Positions 37,767-47,458 of a stretch of 56,724 nucleotides of DNA are shown here, piece after piece. The DNA comes from Actinomycetes bacterium. GTDB lineage: Bacteria > Actinomycetota > Acidimicrobiia > Acidimicrobiales > JAMCPL01. Position 1 is the stretch's first letter; every line of letters begins with the position of its first letter. Position numbers and translations under genes: made by a program. Under the pieces are notes generated by a model. It did not search any database, was not told the DNA's origin, and was given only the letters and a program-made list of their open reading frames with translations. The stretch lies in NCBI GenBank assembly GCA_021841005.1, contig JAKBVZ010000032.1, positions 11,410 to 68,133 of the forward strand, given 5' to 3'.

Positions 37767-38783
37767 ATGGGTTGGATGATCCACGACTATTTTCTTGCCC
37801 TAGAGAGATATTCGGATGCAACGGTGATGGCTTATGCCGGAGATATTGGGGCGTTTGTGGAATGGGCAGGCCGGTCGGGTCTGCATGGCCCGGAGGAAGT
37901 GGATCGCATGTTGCTCCGGCGGTACTTGGCTTTCCTGGACACGTGTGGGTATGCCACTGCAACGGCTTCTCGTAAGCTGTCTGCTCTGAAGTCGTATTTT
38001 TCGTGGCTGGAGAGTACGGGCAACATGGCCGGTAATCCCGCAAGGCAACTGCAATCACCGTCGACCGCCGGCAAGCTGGTGGATGCCCTGACTCAAGATC
38101 AGGTGGTATCGCTTATCATTGGTCGCGAGGGTCCAGGGTCCAGGCTGTCAACACCGTTTACAGATTCACAGGAAGATCACCCAGCTGGCCTTGATGGCGA
38201 GCAGGCCATGGCCTCCCAACAGATGGCGGTCGAGTTGACGCGTGCAAATTCACTTAGAGATATGGCTATTGTTGAGGTGCTCTATGGATGCGGGCTCAGG
38301 GTAAGTGAGCTATGTGCAATGGATATGGAAAACGTGAATATGGAGGATGCGATACTGACCGTGACGGGCAAAGGCAACAAGCAGCGCAGCGTTCCCATGC
38401 ATTCTCTGTGTGTAGAGTCACTCGATGCATGGTTTTCGCAGGGGCGCAAGGTTATCAGAGCACGTGCGGACGGCCAGGATCGGGGTTTACCGTCTTGTGA
38501 TGCGCAGGTGGCCGTATTCCTTGGCATGAGAGGCGGCAGGATAGATCCGAGGGAAGTAAGGAGGATTGTTGACAGGCGTTCGGCTATCCATGTCCATCCT
38601 CACCAGTTACGGCACAGTTTTGCAACGCATCTTCTGGATGGAGGCGCCGATCTCAGGGTTGTCCAGGAGTTGCTGGGTCATGAGAAGCTGGCTACTACTC
38701 AGATCTATACTCATGTAAGCAAGGAGCGGTTACTGTCCACTTATTCCAATACGCACCCGAGGGCACATGCAGATGGTCGCTGA
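37767..38783 (+). CDS. xerC: Tyrosine recombinase XerC/XerD
   Basis: A 338-residue recombinase that would resolve chromosome dimers at dif. It has an N-terminal SAM-like core-binding domain (DYFLALERYSDATVMAYAGD) and a catalytic domain with Arg in YGCGLRVSELCAM, Lys in VTGKGNKQRSVPM, H-x-x-R in HPHQLRHSFATHLLDGG, His in QELLGHEKLATTQ and the nucleophile Tyr in IYTHVSKERLL. About 40 residues longer than E. coli XerC, mostly because of inserts near 115-155 and 235-250. The place next to whiG and rpsB is the same as for the sss/xerC gene in Streptomyces. It overlaps the sigma factor gene by 17 bases. Confidence 0.9.
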   Translation: MGWMIHDYFLALERYSDATVMAYAGDIGAFVEWAGRSGLHGPEEVDRMLLRRYLAFLDTCGYATATASRKLSALKSYFSWLESTGNMAGNPARQLQSPSTAGKLVDALTQDQVVSLIIGREGPGSRLSTPFTDSQEDHPAGLDGEQAMASQQMAVELTRANSLRDMAIVEVLYGCGLRVSELCAMDMENVNMEDAILTVTGKGNKQRSVPMHSLCVESLDAWFSQGRKVIRARADGQDRGLPSCDAQVAVFLGMRGGRIDPREVRRIVDRRSAIHVHPHQLRHSFATHLLDGGADLRVVQELLGHEKLATTQIYTHVSKERLLSTYSNTHPRAHADGR

Positions 38784-39552
38784 CAGCCGGGATCTAGACA
38801 GTGCATCCATCCACGATATCTGGTTGCAGTACAAGACCCAGGGAAGCAGGGAGCTACGTAACAAGCTCATTCTGTATTACTCTCCTGTGGTCAAATATGT
38901 GGCCGGCAGGATTGGATCGGGATTGCCGGATTATATCGAACAGCCAGACCTGGTCAGTTACGGATTTTTTGGTCTAATCGATGCGATAGATCGTTTCGAG
39001 CCGAGCCGTGGGCCCAAATTCGAGAGCTATGCCATATCCAGGATCAGAGGAGCAATTATAGACGAGTTGCGCAAGACGGATTGGGTTCCTCGTTCGGTGC
39101 GTAATAAAGCGAAAGAAGTCGAGCAGGCCTACGGAAGGCTGCATGCCGTGCTGGGTAGAGTTCCAAGTGAGTCCGAAGTGGCGGACGATATGGGGATAAC
39201 CGGCGAAGCGCTCCAGGATATCCTGAAGGAGATCTCCTTGACTGGGGTGGTCGCTATTGAGCAGGTATTCTTTACGGGAAATGATCATGAGCGCAAGTCG
39301 ATTGGAGATGTACTTGTCAGCAATGCCGACTTGCCACCTCTGGTCCTGGAGAGCAAGGAGGCGCGGGAATTGCTGAACAAGGCGCTGAGGCAGTTGAGGG
39401 AGCGGGAAAGGACGGTGATCGTCCTCTACTACTACGAGGGTCTTACGCTCTCTGCCATTGGGGACATACTGGGCGTTACGGAAAGTAGAGTATGCCAGAT
39501 ACACACCAAGGCGGTGCTCCAGTTGAGGAGTCTGCTCTCCGGAATTTCGTAG
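38767..39552 (+). CDS. whiG: FliA/WhiG-family RNA polymerase sigma factor
   Basis: A 261-residue sigma-28-type factor with regions 2 (NKLILYYSPVVKYVAGRI, DLVSYGFFGLIDAIDRFEP, KFESYAISRIRGAIIDELR), 3 (DWVPRSVRNKAKEVEQAYG) and 4 (LRQLRERERTVIVLYYYEG, LSAIGDILGVTESRVCQIHTKA). WhiG directs sporulation genes in Streptomyces and its relative FliA directs flagellar genes. Which role applies cannot be told here, as no flagellar or sporulation genes are in the window. The gene lies between xerC and rpsB, as in Streptomyces. The ATG at 38767 lies inside xerC, so translation may be coupled. Confidence 0.9.
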   Translation: MQMVADSRDLDSASIHDIWLQYKTQGSRELRNKLILYYSPVVKYVAGRIGSGLPDYIEQPDLVSYGFFGLIDAIDRFEPSRGPKFESYAISRIRGAIIDELRKTDWVPRSVRNKAKEVEQAYGRLHAVLGRVPSESEVADDMGITGEALQDILKEISLTGVVAIEQVFFTGNDHERKSIGDVLVSNADLPPLVLESKEARELLNKALRQLRERERTVIVLYYYEGLTLSAIGDILGVTESRVCQIHTKAVLQLRSLLSGIS

Positions 39553-39577
39553 TTTCCTGCCGTGCGGTACCGTGTAC

Positions 39578-39785
39578 TATAATGATTCAAGACAGAAAAA
39601 AGCACCCGGCGCGTAGCGGTCTTGTGGCTTGACCATCCGGTGGCTTGACCATCCGGTGGGTGGTCAAGGACAAGGTTGGTGCAAGTGCATCAGTAAGGAC
39701 AGTAGGTGGCAGAGGGCCACCAGCTACTTCACGGTCACCAGAAATGGTGCAGTGTCGGGGAAGGAGAACCGATGGAGGATAATCA
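39578..39785 (+). promoter_or_regulatory. Promoter -10 box and leader of rpsB-tsf
   Basis: TATAAT at 39578-39583 marks a likely promoter, although the -35 region is weak. It would give a leader of about 190 nt. The leader contains a perfect 16-bp tandem duplication (39624-39655) and ends with GGGGAAGGAG and GATGGAGG before rpsB. A long leader suits autogenous control by ribosomal protein S2, but I cannot show such a fold. Confidence 0.4.
39624..39655. repeat. 16-bp tandem duplication in the rpsB leader
   Basis: Two contiguous perfect copies of gtggcttgaccatccg at 39624-39639 and 39640-39655. Confidence 0.9.
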
Positions 39786-40805
39786 ATGGCTGTAGTCACT
39801 ACGCGGCAATTGCTCGAAGCCGGTATGCATTTCGGGCATCAGACCCGACGGTGGAATCCCAAGATGAGCAGGTACATCTATGGGGAAAAGAAGGGCATCT
39901 ACGTAATCGACGTGAAAAAGACCCTGGAGGGCATAGATGCCGCATATGGCTTTGTCCGAGATCTCGCGGCTCGTGGCGGAGTATTGCTTTTTGTGGGTAC
40001 CAAGAAGCAGGCACAGGGGCCCATTGCGGCGTATGCGGAGGCCAGTGGTATGCCGTATGTCAACGAACGCTGGCTGGGGGGCATGCTTACAAATTTTGCC
40101 ACCATTTCCACGAGGGTACGCAAGCTCCAGGAATACGAGGAGATGGATGCGGCGGGAGATTTCGAGGCTATGCCAAAGAAGGAGGCGCTTCGCCACAGGC
40201 GGGAGTTCGGCAAGTTCAAGAGGAATCTTGGAGGGATCAAGACGCTTACCAGGGTTCCGGATGCGGTGTTTGTTATAGATACCGCCAAAGAGCATATCGC
40301 CGTTACCGAAGCGCGCAAGCTTCATCTGCCCGTCATTGCTGTGGTGGACACCAACTGCGATCCTGACCCGGTAGATTATGTGATTCCTGGCAATGATGAT
40401 GCTATACGTGCAAGTGCTTTGGTGTGCCGCATTATGGCGGAAGCTGTTGCCGAAGGAAGGTACATGGCCGGATCCGGGTTGAAGGTCTTTGCGGGCGAGC
40501 AGGCCGCGGAAGGTGAAGAGCTACTGGGCGAGAATGGGCCCGTGCAACCGGGGGATGTGGCAGGAGCGCTGTCCGATAGGCAGGTCCAGGCACATGATGA
40601 GACCAGTACGGAAGATGGGGAACTCATACCGGCGGGATATGGGCTAGTGCCGCAGGAGGCGGGACAGGTGCCGGCGGAGGATGTACCTGCCGATGAAGAG
40701 GAAGGGCCGGTCCCGGGCGGCAGTGGCGGGCCAGCTGGAGCGAGCATAGAAGCGGGTGCGGATGAGGGGTCAATTGGTGATTTGGACAGTAAGGAGAGTG
40801 ATTGA
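39786..40805 (+). CDS. rpsB: 30S ribosomal protein S2
   Basis: The first 235 residues are standard S2 ([54 protein letters not shown]-type [30 protein letters not shown]). A C-terminal extension of about 105 acidic, Gly- and Pro-rich residues follows, making 339 in total. Extended S2 tails occur in some actinobacteria. The start follows GATGGAGG closely. The stop overlaps the tsf start as TGATG, the usual rpsB-tsf coupling. Confidence 0.95.
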   Translation: MAVVTTRQLLEAGMHFGHQTRRWNPKMSRYIYGEKKGIYVIDVKKTLEGIDAAYGFVRDLAARGGVLLFVGTKKQAQGPIAAYAEASGMPYVNERWLGGMLTNFATISTRVRKLQEYEEMDAAGDFEAMPKKEALRHRREFGKFKRNLGGIKTLTRVPDAVFVIDTAKEHIAVTEARKLHLPVIAVVDTNCDPDPVDYVIPGNDDAIRASALVCRIMAEAVAEGRYMAGSGLKVFAGEQAAEGEELLGENGPVQPGDVAGALSDRQVQAHDETSTEDGELIPAGYGLVPQEAGQVPAEDVPADEEEGPVPGGSGGPAGASIEAGADEGSIGDLDSKESD

Positions 40806-41599
40806 TGCCCGGTGATTTTACGGCACAAGATGTACAGAAGCTGCGCCAGATGACTGGCGCTGGGATGCTCGACGCGAAACATGCGTTGGAGTCCAATGGA
40901 GGCGATATGGAGGAGGCCAAGCAGTGGCTGCGAGTGAAAGGTCTCGCTTCTGCTGCCAAGCGGAATGACCGCGAAGCGGTACAGGGAGCGATTTCGCTTG
41001 TAATCAAAAATGACGTCGCTGCGGTGGTGGAACTACGCTGTGAAACGGACTTTGTGGCCAAGGCCCCTCCATTCGTGGCTGCAGCCGAACAGCTGGCCAA
41101 CATGGTCGTGGTGGAAGGTGAGCAGGCGGTGGAAGGCGAGTCAGGACTCGTAGAGGAGCTTCGTACCTCGTTCAAGGAAAACATATCCATAGGAAGGACG
41201 GCAAGGATCGAGAGCGGACGTGGTAATGCTGTTGGCGGGTATTTGCATACCCAGGCCGGCAGGGGAGTGAATGCAGTGGTGGTGGTACTTGCCGGCGGTA
41301 CTGAAGAACTGGCGCACGATATAGCCGTGCACATTGCATTTGCCAAGCCTCAGTACATCTCACGTGACGAAGTTCCTGACGACATAGTGGCGGCTGAAAG
41401 GGAAACCCTGACAACCATCACAAGGAACGAGGGAAAGCCTGAAGCGGCCTTGGAGAAGATCGTGTCCGGTCGACTCAATGGATTTTTCAAGGAGCGCTGC
41501 CTGCTGGAACAGCCTTACGTGAGGGACGAAAAACTGACCATATCGGATTTGCTTGGAGATTCGAAAGTGGTGCGCTTCCTCCAGATGGATGTAGGCTGA
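40805..41599 (+). CDS. tsf: Elongation factor Ts
   Basis: A 264-residue nucleotide exchange factor for EF-Tu. It has the N-terminal UBA-like domain (DFTAQDVQKLRQMTGAGMLDAKHAL, MEEAKQWLR), then VELRCETDFVAKAPPF, VVLAGGTEELAHDIAVHIAF and PEAALEKIVSGRLNGFFKERCLLEQPYV. The ATG at 40805 shares a base with the rpsB stop; a TTG one codon earlier is also in frame. A 157-bp gap without a gene follows before pyrH. Confidence 0.95.
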   Translation: MPGDFTAQDVQKLRQMTGAGMLDAKHALESNGGDMEEAKQWLRVKGLASAAKRNDREAVQGAISLVIKNDVAAVVELRCETDFVAKAPPFVAAAEQLANMVVVEGEQAVEGESGLVEELRTSFKENISIGRTARIESGRGNAVGGYLHTQAGRGVNAVVVVLAGGTEELAHDIAVHIAFAKPQYISRDEVPDDIVAAERETLTTITRNEGKPEAALEKIVSGRLNGFFKERCLLEQPYVRDEKLTISDLLGDSKVVRFLQMDVG

Positions 41600-41756
41600 T
41601 TACTGGCTCTGCCGGTAATGCGCAGTACGAGTAGCGGTTCTAGATACGTGATGGTGGCGGGAACATGGCAAAGTACGGGTTGGCTGGAGTATGCCGTGAT
41701 CCGGTACATGATAGGGGTACGCTGCATCCTGGCAGGCAGATTCCCGAGGTGAATGA

Positions 41757-42491
41757 ATGAACCAGCATACTGATACCCAGCCGAAACGTCTGTTACTCAA
41801 GTTGTCCGGCGAGGCACTGTCTTCTCCTACATGTGCAGACACGATAGACTCCACGCTGGTCGATCAGCTGGCTGCCGAAATAGCTGCGTCCGTGAGTGAG
41901 CTTGGGCTCGAACTCGGTATCGTCGTAGGGGGGGGCAATATATGGCGTGGAGACAGAGGGGCCGGCAAGGGAGTGGAAAGATCAGCCTCAGATGCCATGG
42001 GCATGCTCGCAACCGTTATCAACGCCATTGCCCTTCAGGATTCCATAGAGCGTTTTGGGAGGCCTACCCGCGTAATGACGGCTGTCCAGATGGCCCAGGT
42101 TGCCGAGCCGTATATCCGCAGGAGGGCTATACGGCATCTCGAGAAAGGCAGGGTGATAATACTGGCAGGAGGTATGGGCAACCCGTACTTCACCACAGAT
42201 ACGTCTGCTGCCCTGAGGGCTGCTGAGATCGGAGCAACCATGTTGCTCAAGGGCACGCATTCCGGGGTGGATGGAGTGTATTCTGCAGACCCCCGGGAAG
42301 ACCCTTCTGCTGTTCGCTATGCACGTTTATCGTTCATGGACTTGCTGAACAGGGATCTCAGGGTCATGGACATGACAGCAGTGACTTTCTGCAAGGACAA
42401 CGACCTGCCAGTGCTTGTATTCGAGCTGAGTGTGCCGGGCAATATGTACAAGGCATTTACAGGAGATGAGATTGGTACGCTCATCAAGTAA
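41757..42491 (+). CDS. pyrH: Uridylate kinase
   Basis: A 244-residue UMP kinase of the amino acid kinase fold: RLLLKLSGEALSS, GIVVGGGNIWRGD, ASDAMGMLATVINAIALQD, IILAGGMGNPYFTTDT and ATMLLKGTHSGVDGVYSADP. It phosphorylates UMP to UDP. It keeps the usual order rpsB-tsf-pyrH-frr. ATG 41757 comes after CGAGGTGA. Confidence 0.95.
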   Translation: MNQHTDTQPKRLLLKLSGEALSSPTCADTIDSTLVDQLAAEIAASVSELGLELGIVVGGGNIWRGDRGAGKGVERSASDAMGMLATVINAIALQDSIERFGRPTRVMTAVQMAQVAEPYIRRRAIRHLEKGRVIILAGGMGNPYFTTDTSAALRAAEIGATMLLKGTHSGVDGVYSADPREDPSAVRYARLSFMDLLNRDLRVMDMTAVTFCKDNDLPVLVFELSVPGNMYKAFTGDEIGTLIK

Positions 42492-42628
42492 CCGGCATGG
42501 AACCAGCAGGGAAATGGTAAGCCTGTTGTTCACGTGCAATCCGGCAAATGATCGTGCACTGCACCGCTTGATGTGATTGTACGTGTTCACCGTGCAGGCC
42601 GGCTCCGAGACTACTACGCTTGGATGAC

Positions 42629-43198
42629 ATGAACGAAGAAATCATCGATGTTGCAATAGAAGAGGCGAGAGAGAAGATGGTGAAAGCCGTCAGCCATGTG
42701 AAGTCCGAATTGGCCGGCATCAGGACTGGAAGAGCCACCCCAGGTCTGGTTGAACATTTGAAGGTGGATCTGTACGGTAGCGAGGTGGAATTACGCCAGC
42801 TGGCCGGCATGTCGGTACCCGAGGCCAGGCAACTGGTCATATCGCCCTATGATAAGGGGTCTATAGTAGCTATCGAGAAAGCAATTCTGGGATCAGGCCT
42901 TGGTGTCACGCCGGCATCAGATGGACAGGTCATCAGGCTCTCGTTCCCACCACTTACCGAGGAGAGACGGAAGGAACTGGTAAAGTTGGTCAGGCAGAAG
43001 ACCGAGGACGGGAGGGTGGCTATACGTAATCTCAGGCGGCAGGCCAGGCACGACTTGGAGGCGCTGGAGCACGGTAGCGAGATATCCTCCGATGAGCTCG
43101 AGCGGGCGGAGCGTGAGATGGACAAGGCCACTCACAGCGCCATAAGCGAGATGGACGTGTTGCTGGCGCGTAAAGAGGCCGAGCTGATGGAAGTGTAG
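42629..43198 (+). CDS. frr: Ribosome recycling factor
   Basis: A 189-residue factor that, with EF-G, splits ribosomes after termination. The typical segments ELAGIRTGRATPGLVEHLKVD, LISPYDK-like LVISPYDKGSIVAIEKAI, IRLSFPPLTEERRKELVKL and AIRNLRRQARHDLE are present. ATG 42629 is preferred; a TTG three codons earlier is in frame. The 137-bp gap after pyrH has no gene. Confidence 0.94.
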   Translation: MNEEIIDVAIEEAREKMVKAVSHVKSELAGIRTGRATPGLVEHLKVDLYGSEVELRQLAGMSVPEARQLVISPYDKGSIVAIEKAILGSGLGVTPASDGQVIRLSFPPLTEERRKELVKLVRQKTEDGRVAIRNLRRQARHDLEALEHGSEISSDELERAEREMDKATHSAISEMDVLLARKEAELMEV

Positions 43199-43202
43199 CC
43201 TA

Positions 43203-44675
43203 GTGGCTGAAGATGTATACGAGGAGCCGACTCCCACCCAGCAGGTGAGGATTTCTGATGCCAGACTTGCCGCTGATATCGTATCGCAGGATGCAGATGG
43301 TGTTGCCGATGATCTGGCCCGTGACGTGCGCGATGGCAGAGGTGAACCAGTTTCTCCAGTGGATCAAGTCGCGCAGGCCGTACCTGACGATCTCGTGCTT
43401 CCATCTTGGACCGATCCACCTACGGGAACGGTACCTGCTGTTCTAAGGGAAATTGCGAGGGAGGTCGGTGACACAGAGGAAGAGGTGCAGGAGATGGCGG
43501 GGGAGACACTCCAGGGGCCGGCATGGCGCGAGCAGGCACATGAGTGGGAGGCGCTTGATGTCGATGTCGGTACGCTGTTCAGCGATGTTTCCGGTGGCGA
43601 GCAAGCTGTTGCGGCATCGCACGAGTTGCCTGGAGATGGGTACGCTGCTGCCGGCAGCTATGATATAGAGGAAGCTGGCGCCGACGTGCCGGAAGGATCA
43701 GATCCGGGTGTCACGGAGGATGCCGGTGCGGGAGATTCCGATTGGCATGAGGGAGTTTCGCACGGCGGGGAACCTATAGGCGTGAACTTGTCCAGTGCTT
43801 CAGGCGACGGTACTGACCAGGCTGGAATCGGTGGATACGAGCGTGAGCGCGAGCACAGCAGTAGGAACCTGGTCACGGCAGTTGCCAGTGGCCTTGCAAT
43901 TGGAGGGCTTGCACTACTGTCGTTTCACTTTGGCAATCTTGCTGCTGTAATCTTCTGCACGATTGTTGTCGTTCTCTCATCGGTGGAGTGTTTCGCCACT
44001 TTGAGGCGAGCTCACCGGCATCCCATTACCCTGATAGGGCTGGCGGGCGCCGTGGCAGCGATGGTTGCTGCATATAATTCAGGATCGTCCGGATTGATAG
44101 TCGTGACTACTGCAGTCACTATGTTCACCGGGATATGGCTGGTCGTGGTTCCTCGTTCCAGGGTAAGGCCGGTTACGAGAGCCGGCGCCACTGTTTTTGG
44201 CTTTATGTGGATCGGTTTTCTCGGTTCATATTCAGCGCTGTTGCTGGATCCAGCTGGCTTTCCCCACAGGCATGGGATAGCGTTCCTCCTTGGTGCCATC
44301 ATAGCGACCGTAGCCACCGATGTGGGCGCTTACGCTGTAGGCAGTCTTGCAGGGCGACATCATATGGCTCCTGTGGTAAGCCCGCACAAGACGTGGGAAG
44401 GTTATGCCGGCGCCGTGGTTGCTTCTGTCGTAGTGTCTGGGGCGATCCTCCCCCGGATCTCTCCCTGGACCCTTTCCAGCTCCATACTGCTCGGGATTGT
44501 GGTCGCAGTCGCTGCACCGCTTGGCGATTTGTTGGAATCCATGATCAAAAGGGAACTCGGCATCAAGGACATGGGGTTTGTCCTGCCCGGACATGGAGGC
44601 CTGCTGGATCGGATTGATGGACTGTTATTCGCTCTTCCGGTGACCTTCTTCCTGGTAACCATAGTTAAGCCATGA
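43203..44675 (+). CDS. cdsA: Phosphatidate cytidylyltransferase
   Basis: The C-terminal 275 residues form a CdsA enzyme with about eight helices and the complete family signature (SMIKRELGIKDMGFVLPGHG, then GLLDRID). It makes CDP-diacylglycerol from phosphatidate and CTP for PgsA and other lipid synthases. A hydrophilic, strongly acidic region of about 215 residues precedes the first helix, which is long even for actinobacteria. The GTG start at 43203, four bases after frr, has no ribosome-binding site, so a later start is possible. It is followed by dxr after 81 bases. Confidence 0.92.
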   Translation: MAEDVYEEPTPTQQVRISDARLAADIVSQDADGVADDLARDVRDGRGEPVSPVDQVAQAVPDDLVLPSWTDPPTGTVPAVLREIAREVGDTEEEVQEMAGETLQGPAWREQAHEWEALDVDVGTLFSDVSGGEQAVAASHELPGDGYAAAGSYDIEEAGADVPEGSDPGVTEDAGAGDSDWHEGVSHGGEPIGVNLSSASGDGTDQAGIGGYEREREHSSRNLVTAVASGLAIGGLALLSFHFGNLAAVIFCTIVVVLSSVECFATLRRAHRHPITLIGLAGAVAAMVAAYNSGSSGLIVVTTAVTMFTGIWLVVVPRSRVRPVTRAGATVFGFMWIGFLGSYSALLLDPAGFPHRHGIAFLLGAIIATVATDVGAYAVGSLAGRHHMAPVVSPHKTWEGYAGAVVASVVVSGAILPRISPWTLSSSILLGIVVAVAAPLGDLLESMIKRELGIKDMGFVLPGHGGLLDRIDGLLFALPVTFFLVTIVKP

Positions 44676-44756
44676 GTGCCAGTGGCGATACCAGTGATGA
44701 TATGCAACTGGCGGCGCGTAGCATCTTGACTAGTGTGCCTGGAAATACTGTTTGGA

Positions 44757-45965
44757 ATGGGTAAAGATAGTACCGTGACAGTGGGAGCAGCGGCAGCGGG
44801 CAAAGCAATTGGGGCCAAGGGAATAGCCGTGATAGGCTCCACCGGATCGATTGGTCGGCAGGCTGTCGAGGTGGTGAAGGACAACATGGATAGATTCCGG
44901 ATCGTGGCTCTTGCTGCCAATCGTGATTGGGAGACCTTGGCTGTCCAGGTGAAAGAGTTTCGACCGGAAGTGGTGGCCGTGGGTGATCCAGATGCTGCAA
45001 AGCGACTGGCAGCCGTCCTTCCCAAGGGAACGGATCTGCAGGTCGGATCGGCAGGGCTGTGTGCTGCCGCAGGGACTGGGGATGTCGTTCTGAACTGTGT
45101 TGTGGGTTTTGCAGGTTTGGAGGTGACGATTGCCGCGTTGAAAGCCGGCAAGCGGCTGGCGCTTGCCAACAAGGAATCACTCGTTGCCGGCGGGGAAGTG
45201 GTTGGCAGGATAATGGGGTCAACAGCCTGCGAGATCGTGCCGGTCGATTCCGAGCACTGCGCGATCCACCAGTGCTTGCGGTCCTCTACTGGCGGCAGCG
45301 AGGTTGCAAGGCTGATCATCACCTCATCGGGTGGTCCGTTCAGGGAGTTTACATCAGAGCGGCTTGCCGGCATCACCGTCGATCAAGCTCTTCACCATCC
45401 AAACTGGGTCATGGGTCCGAAGATAACTGTGGACTCGTCAACTCTGATGAACAAGGGTCTGGAGGTGATCGAGGCCCACATGCTGTTTGGGACCCCTTAC
45501 CCACGGATCGAGGTGGTGATACATCCCCAGTCCATAGTGCATTCAATGGTTGAGTTCACTGATGGCGCGACGCTGGCGCAGCTGTCCAGCCCAGACATGA
45601 TGTTGCCGATTGGATATGCCCTTGGCTATCCAAGCCGGCTGGGGGTTGCATATGGTGGGATTGATTGGGCTGCTTTGAAGAAGTTGGAATTTGATCAGCC
45701 GGATAGGCAGGTCTTCAAGTGCTTGGCCATAGCGGAGGAAGCAGGGAGGAGAGGTGGTGCGTATCCCGCGTGGATGAATGCAGCGAACGAGATTGCCGTC
45801 GAGGCGTTCCTTGCGGGACGTATAGGATGGCTGGATATTGCGCGAATAGTGGAGGATACGGTTGCCGCTTGTGACGGTGCTGATCTGGGTAGTGTCGAAG
45901 ACGTCGTGGATGCAGACCGTAAAGGACGTTTCGTGGCACGCAAATTGCTGGAAGAGATGGCTTAG
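44757..45965 (+). CDS. dxr: 1-deoxy-D-xylulose 5-phosphate reductoisomerase
   Basis: The first committed enzyme of the MEP isoprenoid pathway. It shows NADPH-binding IAVIGSTGSIGRQAVEV, LANKESLVAGGE, VPVDSEHCAIHQCL, SSGGPFREF, HPNWVMGPKITVDSSTLMNKG (substrate and metal binding) and EVVIHPQSIVHSMVEF. The whole protein is about 402 residues, normal length. The ATG at 44757 (MGKDSTVT) is preferred over a TTG/ATG eight codons upstream. ispG, a later step in the pathway, lies 1.5 kb downstream with only the site-2 protease between. Confidence 0.95.
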   Translation: MGKDSTVTVGAAAAGKAIGAKGIAVIGSTGSIGRQAVEVVKDNMDRFRIVALAANRDWETLAVQVKEFRPEVVAVGDPDAAKRLAAVLPKGTDLQVGSAGLCAAAGTGDVVLNCVVGFAGLEVTIAALKAGKRLALANKESLVAGGEVVGRIMGSTACEIVPVDSEHCAIHQCLRSSTGGSEVARLIITSSGGPFREFTSERLAGITVDQALHHPNWVMGPKITVDSSTLMNKGLEVIEAHMLFGTPYPRIEVVIHPQSIVHSMVEFTDGATLAQLSSPDMMLPIGYALGYPSRLGVAYGGIDWAALKKLEFDQPDRQVFKCLAIAEEAGRRGGAYPAWMNAANEIAVEAFLAGRIGWLDIARIVEDTVAACDGADLGSVEDVVDADRKGRFVARKLLEEMA

Positions 45966-45967
45966 CT

Positions 45968-47344
45968 GTGAGCATTTTCCGGCGAATAGGAGACCAGGAA
46001 GATGCGGTGAGTAGGCCAGATGCGCAGGGCGACGGGAGGGCATCCCCCAGCGATAAGGTGAATCCCGTGGAGGATGGCGGCCAGGAGGATCCCGTGGAGG
46101 ATGGCGGCCAGGAAGTCGCATCCGATGAGCAGGTATCTCGCATATCGATTATAGAGTTGGCGGCGGCGGTTGCGCTGGTGGTTGCTGCCGCCATTTACCT
46201 GCACGGGGGCTACCTGCTCTTGGTCGTTGCTGCGATAGTGCTCATGGTCATGATACACGAGCTGGGGCATTTCATCACCGCGAAGCTGAGTGGGATGAAG
46301 GTTACTGAGTATTTCTTCGGCTTTGGCCCTAGGCTCTGGTCAGTCAAACGCGGAGAGACCACCTATGGCATCAAACTCCTGCCTCTTGGCGGGTATGTGA
46401 AGATCGTGGGGATGACCAATTTGGAGGAAGTGCCCGTTGAGGACGAGCCCCGTGCCTACCGCTCCAAGCCTTTCCATAGCCGGTTTGCAGTAGGTGTGGC
46501 TGGATCCGCCATGCATGGCGTGATGGCATTTATTATGTTATGGGTATTGGTCGTATTCATAGGCGTACCGGGGAACCAAGGGGCTCAGGTCAGCAGTCTT
46601 GTGCCGGTTGCCAAGGGCGTCGATCCAGCGCAGAGCGCAGGTATCCGTCCGGGTGATGTCATCCTGTCGGCAGGCGGTCAGAAGGTGGTCAATTTTGTCC
46701 AGCTTGCCAAAATAATCGAGTCCAATGCAGGCCATAGTGTCAAGCTCCTGGTCAATCAGAGTGGTGTGGACAGGACATTGTCCGTTACCCCTGCGGCCGT
46801 GGATGTGAAGGGTAAGGAGGAGGGCCGCATCGGGGTGCTGCTTACCACTCCCCTTGTCAAATCGGGGGTCTTGCAGGGCGTAGTAGGTGCCGGCCAGGAT
46901 TTCGGTAGGGTGGTCTCTCTGAGTGTGAGTGCGATGGCCCATATATTCTCCGTACACGGCATTGCCGCCTATTTCCACGACCTTGCCAGTTCTCGTGCAG
47001 CGGCCAAGGCCGCTCGTACCGGCAACCGTCCTGAATCGATCTATGGCGCTGCAATCACTGCCGCACAGGCGGCTAGGGCGGGCATTGGAGATCTCTTGAT
47101 AGTGCTGATTTCCATAAATATATTCGTTGGGCTTATCAACCTCTTTCCCATGCTGCCACTTGATGGGGGTCATGTCGTGATAGCGATATACGAGAGGATC
47201 CGGAGCAGGAAAGGTAGGCCATACAAGGCGGATATACGGAAGCTGTTACCTGCCACCTACGTAGTGCTGAGCCTCCTAGTGGTGCTGTTCGTTACGTCGT
47301 TCTACCTCGATATCACCCATCCAGTGGTCAATCCGTTCAGCTGA
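45968..47344 (+). CDS. rip: Site-2 membrane metalloprotease (Rip/RseP)
   Basis: A 458-residue intramembrane protease of the RseP/Rip1 family. It shows the zinc motif MIHELGHFITAK near residue 94, FGFGPRLWS, a PDZ domain at about 195-275 (SAGIRPGDVILSAGGQKV), and NLFPMLPLDGGHV with the third metal ligand. Such proteases cleave anti-sigma factors and other membrane proteins. The cytoplasmic N-terminus carries a perfect in-frame duplication encoding NPVEDGGQE/DPVEDGGQE. The start is GTG, two bases after dxr. The dxr-rip-ispG order is typical of actinobacteria. Confidence 0.93.
   Translation: MSIFRRIGDQEDAVSRPDAQGDGRASPSDKVNPVEDGGQEDPVEDGGQEVASDEQVSRISIIELAAAVALVVAAAIYLHGGYLLLVVAAIVLMVMIHELGHFITAKLSGMKVTEYFFGFGPRLWSVKRGETTYGIKLLPLGGYVKIVGMTNLEEVPVEDEPRAYRSKPFHSRFAVGVAGSAMHGVMAFIMLWVLVVFIGVPGNQGAQVSSLVPVAKGVDPAQSAGIRPGDVILSAGGQKVVNFVQLAKIIESNAGHSVKLLVNQSGVDRTLSVTPAAVDVKGKEEGRIGVLLTTPLVKSGVLQGVVGAGQDFGRVVSLSVSAMAHIFSVHGIAAYFHDLASSRAAAKAARTGNRPESIYGAAITAAQAARAGIGDLLIVLISINIFVGLINLFPMLPLDGGHVVIAIYERIRSRKGRPYKADIRKLLPATYVVLSLLVVLFVTSFYLDITHPVVNPFS
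46066..46119. repeat. In-frame 27-bp tandem duplication in rip
   Basis: The sequence encoding (N/D)PVEDGGQE occurs twice in a row within the cytoplasmic N-terminal tail of the protease. The copies differ only at the first codons. Because 27 is a multiple of three, the frame is kept. Confidence 0.85.
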
Positions 47345-47458
47345 TCGGAGGCATTGGGCGGGTGGATCGGTTTATTCCGGAATCACTGTTGGGTATACCT
47401 GGATGCTGACCATTTCAGCTGTGTCCGAGGTATATTTAAAGCAGAGAAAGGTGAATGC

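Noticed and set aside
44402..45376. 324-codon minus-strand frame opposite cdsA and dxr
   Set aside because: Antisense to two well-supported genes and of low complexity (Ser, Thr, Pro, Ala).
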